Numbered from the stretch's first letter, positions 48,254-61,614 are shown. The stretch: DNA of 64,000 nt from Alisma plantago-aquatica (GCA_963693085.1 OY856414.1:265095001-265159000), one strand, 5' to 3'. Notes: generated by a model not told the origin, from the sequence alone. Translations and numbers: made by a program.

Positions 48254-50745
48254 TGTAGAACAGATTCTACCTTTGCAGGGTCAACACGAATCCCCAAGGC
48301 AGATATCACATGTCTAAGAAAAGATACCTCCGGCAGCCAGAACTCACACTTGCTAAACTTAGCATACAGCTTATGTTCTCTTAGCAAGGTCAAAGCTTGG
48401 TGAAGATGCTGCTCATGCTGTTGAGCATCCTTACTATAGATCAGAATGTCATCTATGAAGACGACAACACACTGATCAAGGAAGGGTCGAAAAACTCTAT
48501 TCATGAGTTCCATAAATGCAGCTGGTGCATTGGTTGGTCCAAACGACATAACCGTGAACTCATAGTGACCATATCTTGTCCTAAAAGCAGACTTGGATAT
48601 GTCACTATCCTTAATGCGGAGTTGATGATATCCAGATCTCAAATCTATCTTTGAGAAGACTGTTGCACCACGCAACTGGTCAAAAAGATCATCAATCCTC
48701 GGCAAAGGGTACTTGTTCTTTATTGTTACTTTATTAAGTTGTTTGTAGTCAATGCATAACCGCATTGACCCATCTTTCTTTTTAACAAACAAGACCGGAG
48801 CACCCCAAGGTGAAGTGCTCGGTCGGATAAAACACTTCTCAAGTAACTCTTGAAGCTGTTTCTTGAGTTCTGCCATCTCGGCAGGCGCCATCCTATACAG
48901 TGTCTGGGCTATGGGTTTCGTATCTGGGACCAAATTGATCTCAAAATCAATCTCCCGAGGTGGTGGTATACCAGGAAGTTCTTCAGGAACCACATCCTCG
49001 AATTCCCTGACTATGGGAACTTCAGCAGGATTGGAACTTTCCTTGGTAACATCTACCACATGGGCCAAGAATGCATAACATCCTTGCCTCAACGGCTTAT
49101 CAACAACCATAGCTGATACAAGGCAGGTGGGCAGAATCTTTCTTTCACCATGAAAGATCCATGTGTTGCCTTCATCAGCAAACACAGCCAACTTGGATTC
49201 ACAATCCAAGACAACTCTATACCTTTCTAAGGTATCCATCCCGAGGATTATATCAAATCCTTGCATATCAAGTGGTATAAGATCCACTTGAATGCGATGA
49301 TCAGAAAAGAAGAGGATGCAGGGAGAACATACCTCCTGCAAAACGGAAGACCCACTCAACGGAGTCTCCAACAACAAACTATCTGCCCTATGACTAACCG
49401 TCATATTGCAGTTACGAATCACTCTCTGAGTGATAAAAGAGTGCATAGCACCCGGGTCAAACAGAACAGATACAACACAGGATGTAGACATATCAGAATA
49501 TAAAAGTTCCATCTGACCTGCCACTACCCATGGATTGACCACTGCTTCAGGTGGGTTCATAGCATAAAACCTCGTTGTCGCCTGGGGTTGAGGTGGTGCT
49601 GATGATCCAACTTGAGACGCTTGCCCGCGTCCTCGAGCTGCTCCTTGAGGTTGTCTTCTCTGTGATCCCTGTTGACTCTGTCTCTGAGGTTGTGTCATAC
49701 TGACAGGTCTAGATTGGCAGTCCTTCATCAAGTGTCCCACCTTCCCACAGTTGTAGCAACTTCTTTCCAGTTGTTGTGGTCTTGGTGGTCCAGTAACTGA
49801 CATCGATGCTGAACTACGAGTCTCTTGTTGAGGTAGGCTTCGTCCCCTGCCTCTACTTGGTGACCACTGAGTTTGGGAACTTGATCTGGGTGGTGGAGGG
49901 TTAGGTGCAGAGAATCTAGGTTTCTTGGAATCCCTAGATGAAGAACCCTGGAACTGTGGATATGTTTTCTGGGTTTGCCTCTTCTCAACCACAGATCTCT
50001 CTATCCTTCGGACTGACTCAACGAAGGTAGAGAATCTCTCTCGGTTTTCTAAGGCAGACACAGGGGTTGATATATCAGCATTCAAACCCTTCTCGAATCT
50101 CCTGATTCTTTCCTCTTCTGTGGTAGCCATGTACGGATAGAACCGCAACAACTCCATGAACTTAGCTTCATACTCGCTAATGTTCATCATGCCCTGCCTC
50201 AATCTCTCAAACTGAGAGATCTTCTCATCTAGGAAGGTCTTTGGAAAATATCTATTGATAAATTCCCGACGAAACTCTTCCCACGAGAACTCTATCCCAG
50301 GTCTCTTCTGCTCTTCCATGTTCCACCAGTGACCAGCACTGCCTTTGAGAAGATAGACAGCATGTCTAACCTTCTCAGCCTCCGGGATATTAAGAATCCT
50401 GAAAGCCTTCTCCAACTCTGTTAACCACAGATCAGCATCTACGGGGTCGGCAGTCCCAAAGTACTCGGTAGCTCTGACATGACGAAGTCGCTCGAACATC
50501 TTACCGATACCTTGTCCTTCAGACTGGGCAGGTGCCCTAGGTGCAGGCATGGGCATCTTGTCAGTTATGTGTGTCATGGCAGTCATAAACTGCCCAAACA
50601 TCGTCTGAACTGCTGGGTTACCCATATCAGCTGGGTCAAACTGGGGTGGTTCAGGTGCAGGCTGTTCTATTTCTGGAACCCTTGCACTGCCTCGAGGTGC
50701 ACTAGCACTACTCTCTGCCACGTACTCATCATATGGCTCTGCCAT
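48205..50745 (-). CDS. gag-pol: Gag, protease and reverse transcriptase of element A (open, 846 codons)
   Basis: Starts with ATG at 50745 (MAEPYDEY), 115 bp after the primer site. Gag (about 1-350) has a retrotransposon capsid region (about 85-250, with [19 protein letters not shown]) and one zinc knuckle [14 protein letters not shown] at residues 330-343. The protease follows; its active site at residues 430-432 reads D-P-G in [10 protein letters not shown] where the family has D-S/T-G. Reverse transcriptase shows [19 protein letters not shown], then FIDDILIYS with the catalytic Asp pair at residues 765-766. The frame ends early after RSFLG, where one T appears to be missing from a TTT run near 48207, so RNase H and integrase are out of frame. 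The protein would form the RNA-binding particle and copy RNA into DNA. The protease change and truncation suggest it is inactive as a whole. Confidence 0.96.
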   Translation of the reverse strand: MAEPYDEYVAESSASAPRGSARVPEIEQPAPEPPQFDPADMGNPAVQTMFGQFMTAMTHITDKMPMPAPRAPAQSEGQGIGKMFERLRHVRATEYFGTADPVDADLWLTELEKAFRILNIPEAEKVRHAVYLLKGSAGHWWNMEEQKRPGIEFSWEEFRREFINRYFPKTFLDEKISQFERLRQGMMNISEYEAKFMELLRFYPYMATTEEERIRRFEKGLNADISTPVSALENRERFSTFVESVRRIERSVVEKRQTQKTYPQFQGSSSRDSKKPRFSAPNPPPPRSSSQTQWSPSRGRGRSLPQQETRSSASMSVTGPPRPQQLERSCYNCGKVGHLMKDCQSRPVSMTQPQRQSQQGSQRRQPQGAARGRGQASQVGSSAPPQPQATTRFYAMNPPEAVVNPWVVAGQMELLYSDMSTSCVVSVLFDPGAMHSFITQRVIRNCNMTVSHRADSLLLETPLSGSSVLQEVCSPCILFFSDHRIQVDLIPLDMQGFDIILGMDTLERYRVVLDCESKLAVFADEGNTWIFHGERKILPTCLVSAMVVDKPLRQGCYAFLAHVVDVTKESSNPAEVPIVREFEDVVPEELPGIPPPREIDFEINLVPDTKPIAQTLYRMAPAEMAELKKQLQELLEKCFIRPSTSPWGAPVLFVKKKDGSMRLCIDYKQLNKVTIKNKYPLPRIDDLFDQLRGATVFSKIDLRSGYHQLRIKDSDISKSAFRTRYGHYEFTVMSFGPTNAPAAFMELMNRVFRPFLDQCVVVFIDDILIYSKDAQQHEQHLHQALTLLREHKLYAKFSKCEFWLPEVSFLRHVISALGIRVDPAKVESVLQWEQPKTLTEIRSFLG

Positions 50746-50859
50746 CCTTATGTATCTTCTTCTCCTGAGGAGCAGAAGATTCTATTAGATAAGGAAGAGA
50801 TACTAAGGATAGACTCGACATCCTAAGTCCTAAGCCTCTGTAGACTCAGCGAACCTAGA
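50746..50859 (-). other. Untranslated leader between primer site and gag of A
   Basis: About 114 bp, with CTGCTCCTCAGGAGAAGAAG just before the ATG. The equivalent leader in B is of similar length and related sequence (AGAAGAAGAACTTAAAG), so it may belong to a shared packaging region. Confidence 0.6.
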
Positions 50860-50871
50860 GCTCTGATACCA
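50860..50871 (-). other. Primer binding site of element A
   Basis: TGGTATCAGAGC on the minus strand, six bases after the 5' LTR; perfect initiator-Met tRNA match. Confidence 0.95.
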
Positions 50872-51204
50872 CTTAATTGTGGGCTCTGATCTCCAAACCA
50901 CGATATAAACACGATTTAAACTTAGCGGAAGCGATTCGATTAGCAGCGGAATACCAAAAATCAGCGGAAATTAAAACAGTTTGAGATAAAGCATTGAAAC
51001 CATAAAACTTCCTTCATAAAAGGAGATAAACTGTTTACATCTCAGATAATTACTTCTTGAGTAATTATATACAACATGATACAAAATCTCAAGAACTCAT
51101 AACCAAAATCTCAGACCAAAAGACTCCAAGACCTGAGAGTACAGAGGACACATAGGACTGATTCTAACTACACCACATGGCAGGCTAAATCTCCACCTGA
51201 GATT

Positions 51205-51365
51205 TTACTACTGCCCCTAGTGCTGCTGCTGCTGGGACTGGTCACCGGTAGACCTGTTCCTCCATCCTCGACGTCCACCTAAAAAAAGTTGAAGTCTACG
51301 GGGTGAGACAATTTTACATAATTGTCCCAGCGAGAGTTATAACTCTCCGCCAGAAGCTTTATTAT
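51205..51365 (-). other. Conserved LTR block 2, A right copy
   Basis: As the left copy; after the AG at 51280-51279 the shared frame gives GRRGWRNRSTGDQSQQQQH and then a TAG. Confidence 0.6.
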
Positions 51366-51559
51366 AGCACCTCAAGGAATAACTTAAGCAGTAAAAGCTT
51401 CAAAGTATTCAACATCGGATATAATAGTAAGCATGAGTTCAACAGTTATGAAACATGAAGACATTTGCACTATATAGTGTAACATCAATCAATCAACTCG
51501 TAGTTATCTCTAACAAGTATGCTACGCTGTGGATTATGTTTTTCAAACATTACTTTTAT

Positions 51560-51715
51560 GCCCTGTGGAAATGAGGTTTACCACTCATACTCCAACCAAT
51601 CACTGCTAAGTGCCACGGTATCATACTAGGTCATCGAAAGAGCCAGATTCTCATGACCTTCACCTTCCTCAGTCAGTAAGAGGATTACTTGTAGGACATC
51701 TCGTGCCTCTACTAT
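51560..51715 (-). other. Conserved LTR block 1, A right copy
   Basis: Nearly identical to 41810-41965. Confidence 0.45.
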
Positions 51716-53059
51716 AATAGCTTACCAGGGTAATCTGGTCCTTCGCTATTTTAGAGTTACAGTGGCATTCTGTACTCTCTTCATCATCAGGAGATTTCAT
51801 GTTTATCTTCCACTGATACGGATATCTGTGCTTTCTTCGTCATCAGGAGGTTTCATGTTTACCATCCACTGATACGGTATGGGATTGTAGTGAAGGATTG
51901 ACGGATTACACATCTACATCAAACACCTACACTAGGATGTAAGGTTCTACACATCCATATACCCCACATACTCAAGAGTATGTGATCCAGGAGTTCCCTT
52001 AGGAAAACCTGTTTCACCATCATTTGATCTCTGACAATGATGGATCTATGATCAGGGCTCTACATTACACTTGATTAGTTAGGTACATTCAGTATTCTTT
52101 TAACATCATACATTGTTCTTCAAATAATAACATTAGCATAACAGCTATGAAATGAGAATACGAAATGTAACAAGCCTAACTCTCACCAATCATCATTTCT
52201 CAATACATTCATCACAAGTCATCTCTAAAGCATGACCTTGATGGTATTTATGTCTCTCACAGCCCATTTAATTCATAGGTTGCCATTGACAAGACATCAA
52301 GATATTTTACTATTCATAAAGCTAACAACATGCTTTCGATGAATATAGCATCATCATCCATACCTAGATATGATCATCTTCATATCAGAACCTGCAAGGT
52401 TAATTCAACTGATAAAATCAATTCAAATCAAGAATTATACTTTCCACTCTTGCCATAAGAGCTAAGTTCCTTGATTCTCATCAATTAGGGTTCACTATTC
52501 ACATTACATGCCATCACCCTAGATTTAGGGTTTATTATTCACATTATGGTAAAATGAACTCATAACATCATCATGTATGAGGAACATCATCAATGATGCT
52601 CTCAGATAAGATTAAGATTCATCAATTATCATAAATAGGGTTTTCATGATCTCACATAGGTGGATTATACCCTAATCATGTACATTCATATATATTGAAG
52701 GTATTTTACTTGGATTTCAACCATAATTGGGATTTTCTCTCTCCTCTTGCTCATAGGTGATGATTACATCCCTCTAGATTGGGTTAGGTCTAATCAACAT
52801 TGATAAGCCTAGCCAAGTCATCACCATTGTAACCATTGGGGTTTGCATGATAAAAAGGGGTTACCTACTTGAATCCATAAAGGGTATCTTGGTAAAGTTC
52901 ACCACTGATCATAACATGGGTTAATATACTAACCACTTGACCCTTAATGTCCCTAGGTATCATTAGGGTTTAGGTTGAACAACCATCAAACCATCTAAGC
53001 CTTCAAGGCATTAGGCAGACTTATCCTTAAAAGTCCTCAATAGGTTTCACACCTTCAAC

Positions 53060-54680
53060 CTTCAAACGATCCTGAGATCGTTTAAGGTTGTAGACCGTTT
53101 AGCTTTGGTTGACTTCAAGACCGCATGACACTCAAGACCGTTTACCTTTAAACAATCTTGAGGTCGTTTGCCCAAGATGGGGTGAAGACTGTTTAGTCAT
53201 AGTTTGACTTCTGAAGTCGTTTGAGCTCATTCGGACCTGAAGTCGTTTGAACTCATTCGGTCCTGAAGTCGTATGAACTCATTCGGTCCTGAAGTCGTAT
53301 GAACTCATTCGGTCCTGAAGTCGTATGAACTCATTCGGTCCTGAAGTCGTATGAACTCATTCGGTCCTGAAGTAATATGAACTCATTCGGTCCTGAAGTC
53401 GTATGAACTCATTCGGTCCTGAAGTCGTATGAACTCATTCGGTCCTGAAGTCATATGATCCTAAAAGCTCAAGATTGCATGGACCTCCAAGGTGATTCAA
53501 AGGGTAAACTCGATTAGGGTTTCCTATGTTGAAGCCTTCAATTGGTCTCAAGATTGCTAACCACTTATCAATTGAGACAATTAGGGTTAGCCTTAACCAA
53601 TTGGTCACTCAATTGATCTTCAATTGATATCCAAATAGGGTTGGAGTTGGTTCAATTAAGGTCTATAAACATTCAACCATCAATACTCAACAATATGAAT
53701 CAAATCGAAGTTGATCCCATCAATTGACCTCCAATCGGGCTCAAACTTGGCCCAAACGGTCTTGGGATCGTTTGGATAACATCCAAATGGTCTTGAGACC
53801 GTTTGCCCAAGAATTCATCAAAATCTAAGTTGATTTGATAGGGGTTGAACCTTAATTAAGTCACAAATCAGCAATTTGATTATTTCAATAACCCACTGTA
53901 ATTGGGCCCTCAATTGATCAAATTACCTTAACCCTAGACCTCCAAACGGTCTTGGGTTGACACCAAACGGTCTTGAGACCGTTTGGATGAGTTCCAAACG
54001 GTCTTGAGACCGTTTGCCCATCCATCCTTTGGACTCTAGTGAAAATTCATCAAGGTTTGATCTATTGAGTTGATCATCACATCAATACTTAATTGCAATA
54101 TGATTTGGTACCTTTGGACCTTCAATTGGTCAACTATACTTGACCCCAGACCTCTAAACGGTCTTGGGTGATCCCCAAACGGTCTTGAGACTGTTTGGAT
54201 GATTCCCCAAACGGTCTTGAGACCGTTTGGGCTAATCAACCCAAAATCACTAATTAACTCATTGGAATTTCAGCACTGATTTCAATTAGGATTTGCCCTA
54301 TTAATCAACCTTCAACTCATAACTCGTTTGGAATTAATCCATCAAATTTGGTGAGTCATTAATCAACATCATTATGAACAGTAATCCCAAACGGTCAACA
54401 CTTGGTCAACCATCTTAAATGGTCTTGAGACCGTTTTCCCAAAAAGGGCAAATTAAACAGATTTAAAACCAGAACTTAATTCAATTGGATTTGCTAATTG
54501 ATTTGCTTATATCTCACGATTCCTTTGGAGTTAACCCCTCAAATTTTATGGGTGATTAACCTACATAATTATAAACAATATCCCCATACGATCATCGCTT
54601 GGTCAACGCGAACAAACAGTCTTGAAGGCCGTTTGCCTTCATACGACCCTGAAACCGTTTGCCCACCAAACGGTTGTGTA
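53060..54680 (-). repeat. Inverted-repeat motif cluster, A right copy
   Basis: Same motif as the left copy, with intact copies near 53786, 53965, 53996, 54208 and 54418 and a one-base variant near 54178. Confidence 0.85.
53212..53461 (-). repeat. 26 bp minisatellite, A right copy (9.6 units)
   Basis: Same unit as 43462-43659, two units longer. One unit has AGTAATATGA. Confidence 0.95.
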
Positions 54681-55218
54681 AACCGTATGGGCAAATGGTG
54701 GAGGTCGTTTGGTAAAGTGGAAATCCGTGGATAAGCATAGGAATTAACGCCCTTATCTTCTACCTCAAGAAAAGTAGCAGTTCTTCACGATTTTGCTTGC
54801 AAGGATGCAAGGGAAGATAGGGAAGAAGAAGAACTAGCAACTATATGCATAGAAAAAGATGTATAATCAAAGCATAAGGTTTAGAGTTATAAAACCCGCC
54901 TAAAGATTGTTCCTTGAGATCCAAACTTTCAAGCTCCAAGCCTTTAATGGCGTCTTTGAGCTCCACAGGTCGGCCAAGGTGTATTCTCCAAGGAAAGTTG
55001 AAAAGGAATGGCTAGAAAGATAAAGCTAGGTGAGCTAGCCATGAATTCAACCTTGAAAACGAGTTTCCTCCATGAATTCAAGCAAAAGGGATGATTCAAA
55101 CTTACCTAGGGCCCTTGGTCGTCCTTCTCTTCTCTAGAGCTTAGCCTTAGTCGGTTTTGAGCAAGGGGAAAAGAAATGAAAAGAAGAGGATCGTTCCCTT
55201 GCTAAGTGGGGAAGGTAG

Positions 55219-55226
55219 TATATATA
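55219..55226 (-). promoter_or_regulatory. TATA box, A right (5') LTR
   Basis: TATATATA on the minus strand; being in the 5' LTR, the likely promoter of the A transcript. Confidence 0.7.
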
Positions 55227-55920
55227 CTTAGGTGAAATTTCAACATAAGAACATATGTTTTCCTCATTTCTCATCTAAGTCCTTCCTTTCTTCTTTTCAC
55301 GTCCCCACATCTTATTTCTAAGGACAAACTCCTTCTAAGGTCAAGAATTGAAGGCAAAGAGGATCAACCCATCACTAAAGCATACACATAAAAGGGCTAT
55401 TATACATACACCTTGATTATTCAATCACAAAGGTGTTCTTTATTATATGATTATTCAAATGAAGTGACCTTTTCATCATTTCTCTTCTAAATGATGCCAA
55501 GAGTCATAAAAGATATTTTAGATGATGTATTTTACAAGTTTCACCCCTCAAATTGGGTAAATTGCACTTTACACCAATTTAGGGTTTTCAAGTACAGGGG
55601 TTGCTTCCACAGCTGCACCTTGGTGCTCAAGCTTGGGAAATCCTTCAAACTTTACCATAAACATCCTCATGATGTCTCAACATCAGAGGAACATCTCAAC
55701 ATGTGCAATTTGCAAGTTAATCCCTTAACTGGGTAATTTGCACATAGATCCCTGTATTACAAAATAATGCTACAACTTTATATATAAAGGAGCAAAATTG
55801 AAATATATGTTTCTGAGGAACTTAATTACATGCCCAAAGTTAATCACAAGGATTTAATTACATATTTAGGCAAAACACCTAGGGTTAGTTCATAACCCAG
55901 GTCAGGGATGTTACAGTTTA

Positions 55921-57599
55921 ATAGGTGGTCTGCTTGTGCCTTAGTAGCTGTTGGGTTAAGCATGCTCATGTGAATGTAAATCCTAAGGACGGTTGTGACC
56001 TTGTTGTCAAGAGTTGTAGTTTCCTCCCATCCTGGGAGAGGGACCCTTTGGTTCGGTATATACTAGTTTTGTTGGTGTTGAGGTAACCTAAAGAGGTTTC
56101 ATAGGATCTTGAGAAGCTAAGTGAAAAGTACATGGCACAAGAGTGAACATGTAGATCCATAGATAACCATCTCTAAGTGCATGTGGATGTGTTACCATGG
56201 AGGTTACCGGTATGGGGCCTGACCAAGGTAGGCAGGTTGCCATGACCCCTATGAAGGGATGAAAGTCAGTCATGAATGCAGAGAGAGATGATGAAGGCTT
56301 GGGTAGGGTACTAAGTTGAACATGTACTATAAGAAATCCTAAGTTTATCCTAGGGTCAGGTAGGGATAAGACTGATGGAAGTAGGAGTTACCTAATTCCC
56401 TAGTTGCACATGACCATAGGGTCGGGAGGTAACAACTATCATTGTCTGGGGGTCATGGGTTAGGAGATTGATCACCTTCATGAACTCATGGGACCCAAAG
56501 GGCAGATGAGTAGGGCACTCTCTGATGCATGAGGGAAGAGGGATGATCCCAAAAAGTGCCGGCACCCTATAGACCTAGAGGGGATGATCGAGGATTGTGT
56601 AGTAACCCAAGTAGAGACCAGTTTTCCATGGAATCAACTTTGATATCATGATTTTGGTGATGTAGAGACAGGTGTGGCACATTTCAACTCAGCTTTAAAG
56701 GTGTACTGGCAAGGTGGGATGTACCATCTCTACTCTTGGAATAGGAAGAACTCTGTATTTGGACTGCAGCCAAATGCTTATTTCTTCTTGTTATGGGAGT
56801 GAGAGATAGGACAGTACGCATGCCTTACACCAAGGATAAAGATGATGTAAGTTGGAACGTAGCTACAAGGTATGAGGATAGAGATGATAACATACCCTGG
56901 TGAAGTGAATTATACATGGATGGTTCACAAACACTAAGAGAGGTAGTGTAGTTAGCTTATGAGGATGTTTTATCAGGAACTATGAGGAATTTGCAAATTA
57001 ACCAAGGTCGAGTTCGATCACAGTGAGTATGAGCTCAGAGCTTCTTAATGAAGATAGACATAGAGTTTGAGATGAGATGATAAGTATAATACATGGAGGT
57101 GTATGTTACCGAACACTTAAGGATGAGAGGTGGTAATGAATACTCTGGTTGAGATATAACTGCCTAGTTTAGCTGGAATCTAGAAGAAGTTGAGGTTGTT
57201 GGCTAACCCTAAGTTTGGAAAGAAGATGTGTTTTGGCTAATACTCAAATGTAATAAGATATGTTGAACAAGTTAATGGTTGTTTGGGTATCCAGTTTAAT
57301 CCTTGATGTAGTAAAAGGATGGTGATAGAACCTCAGATACACTTCTTTGGATAGGAAGGTAATAAAACCCTTTTGAGAGTGGTTTACGGTTTTCGAGGTA
57401 TCAAGCTTGAGGAATCATAACAATACAGGAGGTCATGATATACCTTGGTACTGCAAAGATAGTAAGTGATGGTAGCAATCTGGATGCTTAAAACAAAGTT
57501 GCATGTAGCATGTGTCCATGCAAGCCAGGAGGTGAAGGACGAACACCATTAACCCAGTGCATGGATATAAAGTATAAAGTGTTCCCGAGAGGGAATGGG
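55921..57599 (+). pseudogene. Decayed protease to RNase H region of element D
   Basis: Placed by position only: it lies between the gag side and the integrase remnant of D. All frames are heavily interrupted. I cannot point to a catalytic motif, so the assignment to PR-RT-RNase H is inference. Confidence 0.4.
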
Positions 57600-58586
57600 A
57601 GTTCATCATTATGGATGTTGTGAGTCTCTCCTAGACTAAGAAGGTCAAGATACAATATGGGTTATGGTAGATCGCCTTACCTAGATGACATGAGAAAGGA
57701 AGATTTCTATCAAGGGACAGATCTGGTTGAACTACATATGAAAAGAGATGGTTCAACTACACCATGATGCAAATTCAAAAGTTCTTGATGTGACCTAAAG
57801 GTTCACTTCCATGAGGTGGAAGTAGATACATGTAGAGCTCAATGTTTGTACAGTTTATCACCCCATACTAATGGACAATATGATCCAGACTAGAGGGTCT
57901 GATGAGAGCATGTGTGCTCATTTAGGGTGATACATAGAGACAGTTCTTAAGATGTGATGTTAACCACCATAACTTTTATCGGGATGTAAGAAGTCTTATA
58001 GAGAGGTTGTGTCGGTCACCGCTTCATTAAGATGATGTTGGTGCAGGAGGCATCGCAAAGGTCAGAAAAGAACCACAATGTGTGCAGATGAAGTCGCTTT
58101 GATCGTGCAAGGGCTGACATGAGTCACGAGCTGATGCAAAGCAGACCGACATGCAGTTCACTGTGGGAGAATATGTGATGTGAAAATCCGACCCCTCTAA
58201 CCTACAACTGAGAAAGCTGAGTCCCCGATATATGGGTCTATTTGAGATGGATTGGTGGAGATGGTTGTGTTTAGCCTTGCCCCTCAGGATAACATGATGT
58301 GTAATGTGTTCCATGAGTCCGATCTAGAGCACTATGTGAGGTACCCAAGCCATGTCCTGAGCCTTGAACCTATTCAACTTTTGAGAGGTTGAAATGTCCT
58401 GAGTCACCTATGAGGGTATGATATACCAAGGTATGAAAGAACTCAGATGGAAGAATATGAGATGATGAAGGTTCTTGGGAAGCACCGTGGAAAGGGTGAT
58501 GCCACATGGGAGCCCTGATGGATGTATGAAAGGCTTATCCTGAATTGTTTGTTTGCTTGATGGAATTTTGAGGGCAAAATTCGTAT
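57600..58586 (+). pseudogene. pol: Integrase core to chromodomain remnant of element D
   Basis: Recognisable fragments in order: start of the integrase core near 57610-57690 (MDVVSLS then IQYGLW, matching MDFVVGLP and SIWVV of A), a broken YHP-TDGQ-like motif near 57860, the GPY/F end (CNVFHESDLEHY, 58298-58340), and a chromodomain start (MMKVLGKHRGKGDATWEP, 58461-58516). It ends with an LFVCLMEF-like tail and the polypurine tract. Many stops and indels; dead. Confidence 0.75.
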
Positions 58587-58599
58587 AAGAGGGGGAGGA
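58587..58599 (+). other. Polypurine tract of element D
   Basis: AAGAGGGGGAGGA, directly before the 3' LTR. Confidence 0.92.
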
Positions 58600-59543
58600 T
58601 GTTATAACCCCAAATTTTGGGTTCATTTGGTGAGAAATGTAATTTCTCATAATAAAGATAAATGAACAAATAAAGATATAATTTGTTTTTCATTTACAAT
58701 AGCCTTGATGATTGTGTTGTGGGCTTTATTGGCTATTGGGCCCAATAACAAGGAAATCCAATTAATAAATGAATAACTGAGTTTTTGAGAAAAGAAAGGT
58801 GTGGAAACCTCTAGAAGGCAAAAGAAATTAATCCAAAAGTGGATTTCGTGCCACATGGGTTCCTTGGGTTCCAAGGAGTCCAAAGTTGCAAAAAGAAAGC
58901 AATAAGAAAAGAAAATATCAATTAAGTATGTCTTTATTAAGAAAGAAATTGAAAGCAATGGTAAAAGGTGGAAAACAAGTGAAAAGAGGTATAATTGAGT
59001 TATCCATAGTGGAATTTCGTATTCCAAGGATTCTTAATGATAAAAGGAATACTAATGAGGAAAATAAAAGAGAAATAAAGAGGAATCCTCAAAAAGAAAT
59101 ATTTTAATAAGAAATACACATGAAAATGAAGAATAATGCATTTAGATGCATCTAGAAGGATAATGAGTATCCGATAAAAAGGATTGTGAAATAAAAGAGT
59201 TCCTTGGGATCCAAGGAGTCCCAATGAAGAAAGAGGAAAGAGAAAATAACAAATTTGCAAAATAAAAAGATAATGTGATACATTATTAGTAAATTTGTGA
59301 TATTGATAAAAATAAATTATTTTCCTATTAAATGAAAATAGAATTCGTGCCATTGGAATAAAGGGCAAGTAATAAAAGAATAAAAGAAGTTATTTTCGAA
59401 ATCCTAATGTCTAAGGAATAACAGATACCAAGGGAGTTTGTTTAGAGAGGAAAGGTTGCTTTTTCATGAAGGAATATAACTTCCTAGTAGGAAAGGGACT
59501 TGGCAATTTAAGGAAAGCCATCATAAGGCTTCGTTTCCCCCTC

Positions 59544-59550
59544 TATAAAA
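59544..59550 (+). promoter_or_regulatory. TATA box, 3' LTR of D
   Basis: TATAAAA, as in the 5' LTR. It could start read-through transcription into element C sequence. Confidence 0.65.
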
Positions 59551-60161
59551 GGAGGGAGGGCTCTGGGCCGAGTCCAGGAGGGAGAGATCCCACGAACACT
59601 CCTTTCTTTCTTCTTCGTCTTCTTCATCTCCTTCGAGCAAACCCTAGCCATGAAGAGGGTGCTTTCCCTAGAGCAATGGAAGGCCGAGGAGCCATCTAGA
59701 TGGGAGTCCAGAGTGCTGCGGTACTGAAGAGTAGCTTCCCCATCAAAGCTGGGTCCTAGAACGTGTGCAACAACAACTTCTAGGCTGCAGCAACAACCAC
59801 AAGAATCTGCCCTGTCGATCAAGTTTTTGGCCGCACTGGCCGCAACCAGGTGGCGCCCCAAGTGCGCGGAGGGACAGAGGACAGAGGGCGAGGATTGGTG
59901 GCGAGGTTCGAGGTCCAGGGAGGAGCAGAAAGCCCCACGTAGGGTTGCAAATTGCGGCCAAGTAGGGCAGATCGGAGGTAGAAGACGACCACGGTAGTTG
60001 GACGCTTCTACCCCTCGTGGGTATGCTGAGCTGACGACTTAAGTGGGGGGCGTGTAAGGGTCTTTCTATTATGTTTGGGGCGGCTGGGTGTTGCAAAGAA
60101 AGAAGCGACGTGGCGCGTCCTCATTGGCCCGAAGTAAGTGTTTTTGCTAAATTCATAACTA

Positions 60162-60211
60162 ATGATTCGAAGCTTTTTTTTTTTGCATAATCATCCGAGC
60201 TACGAATCATT
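60162..60211 (+). other. Micro-inversion with poly-T in the 3' LTR of D
   Basis: The 27 bp at 37781-37807 of the 5' LTR appears here as its reverse complement at 60184-60210, between T-runs, next to a direct remnant ATGATTCGAAGCT at 60162. The result can fold into a hairpin. Confidence 0.85.
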
Positions 60212-61614
60212 TTTTTTGCTCAGAAAAATTAGGGGAATCCATTAAAAATATAATTGAAGCCTGATTCCTCTTACAATTCGAAAAGTAGTGTAATTTATCA
60301 ACTTTAATGTATTAATGCTTAAAGAACCCTATTTTGAGTTGATTAATTTATTTAATAGGGTTTAATGAATGATTAAAGTTCATGTTAGTCTGTTAATGAT
60401 AAAAAGGAACATTAAAGGACAAAAAGAAAGAACTTTGCATATAAATCGTTTAGTTTAGAGTTTATGTGCATAAATAGGCTTTAATGGGCCTTGAAACCCT
60501 AATGATGGTAATTAGGATTACTAATGACTTTAATTATTTGATTAAATGTATATAAATGAGTTTTCATGGTTATAAGATATTTTGAGCATTAAAGTCCCTA
60601 ATTTGTGGATAAATAACCTTAATATAGAAATTAGGGTTTTCAATTGAATCAAGGTAGAATTAATAATAAAAGGGGTTCATATGGGGATTAGACCATAATG
60701 AATTATGAGTTGTTAATATGAAAGAAACTAAAGGTGATAATTGAGTCTAATGACCTTGAAAGAACTTAAAAGGATAAAGAAGGTAATTTTGGTATAAAAG
60801 AGAAATGATCGACTTTAATTGGGCTTATGATGTTGAAATTAGGGTTTATGAACTAAGAGAGCATTTAATATGATAAAAGCATTATGGAGGCAAAAACCCT
60901 AATAAAACCCGAATGTGGTCTAAAAAGCCTAAGGTGGAATCCAAGTTTAGCTTTAGAATGTTCTGGATAAACTATAACACTTGGATCCCATGCATTAATT
61001 TCAGGATATTGTTGATTGCTTGTTGCTTGTTCTTTATCCTTATTGATTGGACAATCAAGTTGCTATGGATTCAGGTATGTGGTTAATTATGAATAGCCGC
61101 CTTAGTTTCCCGATGATTTTCCGGATGGTTAATCGCATTGAATGCAAATTATATGTTGGATGTTCATATTTGCAAATCATAAAGTCACTATGATTATCAC
61201 ATAAAAAGAAATAGAAGTATGAATTCTCGCACCTACATGCCACCCTGATGGATGATGCCAAAGGTCAGGCCCAGATGGGTAGACCAATGGACGCCTTGAG
61301 TGGTGACCCCAGGCACCAAGAAGGTGGCCTATGATATTGCATGACTAGTGGGCACCATGAGTGGTGACCCCCAGGCACCAAGCTCGGGATTGAGAAGGTG
61401 GCCTTAAGTCATTGGCAAAGGGCACCCTAAGGTGGGTATGCCAGGGTTAGGGCAAAAGTGGTGGAGAATGTTATACTGAAAAATATAAATTGGCTTGTTA
61501 ATTAATTTGATTGTGATTATTAAATTGTTAGCCATATTTGCAAGATTTTGGTTGTTCCCACATACTAGTATATTTTGATATACTGACCGACGTTTTGTTT
61601 GTCGGCGTTTTAGG

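Larger units (their letters stand above)
41128..55915 (-). mobile_element. Element A: nearly complete long-LTR chromovirus (Tekay/Del-like)
   Basis: 14,788 bp with LTRs of 4929 and 5038 bp (TG...CA) and the perfect duplication GTTTA (41123-41127, 55916-55920). It reads on the minus strand: 5' LTR 50878-55915, primer site, gag-PR-RT-RNase H-integrase-chromodomain, polypurine tract, 3' LTR 41128-46056. LTRs are close to identical over most of their length, so this is the youngest insertion seen. It sits inside D, which sits inside C. One frameshift and four stops make it defective. Confidence 0.98.
50878..55915 (-). repeat. 5' LTR of element A (right copy)
   Basis: Same ends and module order as the left copy. 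It is 109 bp longer: two extra minisatellite units (52 bp) and about 57 bp of extra inverted-repeat sequence near 53955-53990 and 54155-54185. Block 2 (51205-51365) has its Gln tail broken by TAG. Confidence 0.97.

Noticed and set aside
48397..50826. Plus-strand frames opposite gag and RT of element A
   Set aside because: They are shadows of the 846-codon minus-strand frame, which carries clear zinc knuckle and RT motifs.
58647..59368. Overlapping minus-strand frames of 122-126 codons rich in Phe, Leu and Ile in LTR D
   Set aside because: AT-rich DNA with many TTT/ATT words gives such hydrophobic frames by chance; the same region is U3-like sequence of the plus-strand element.
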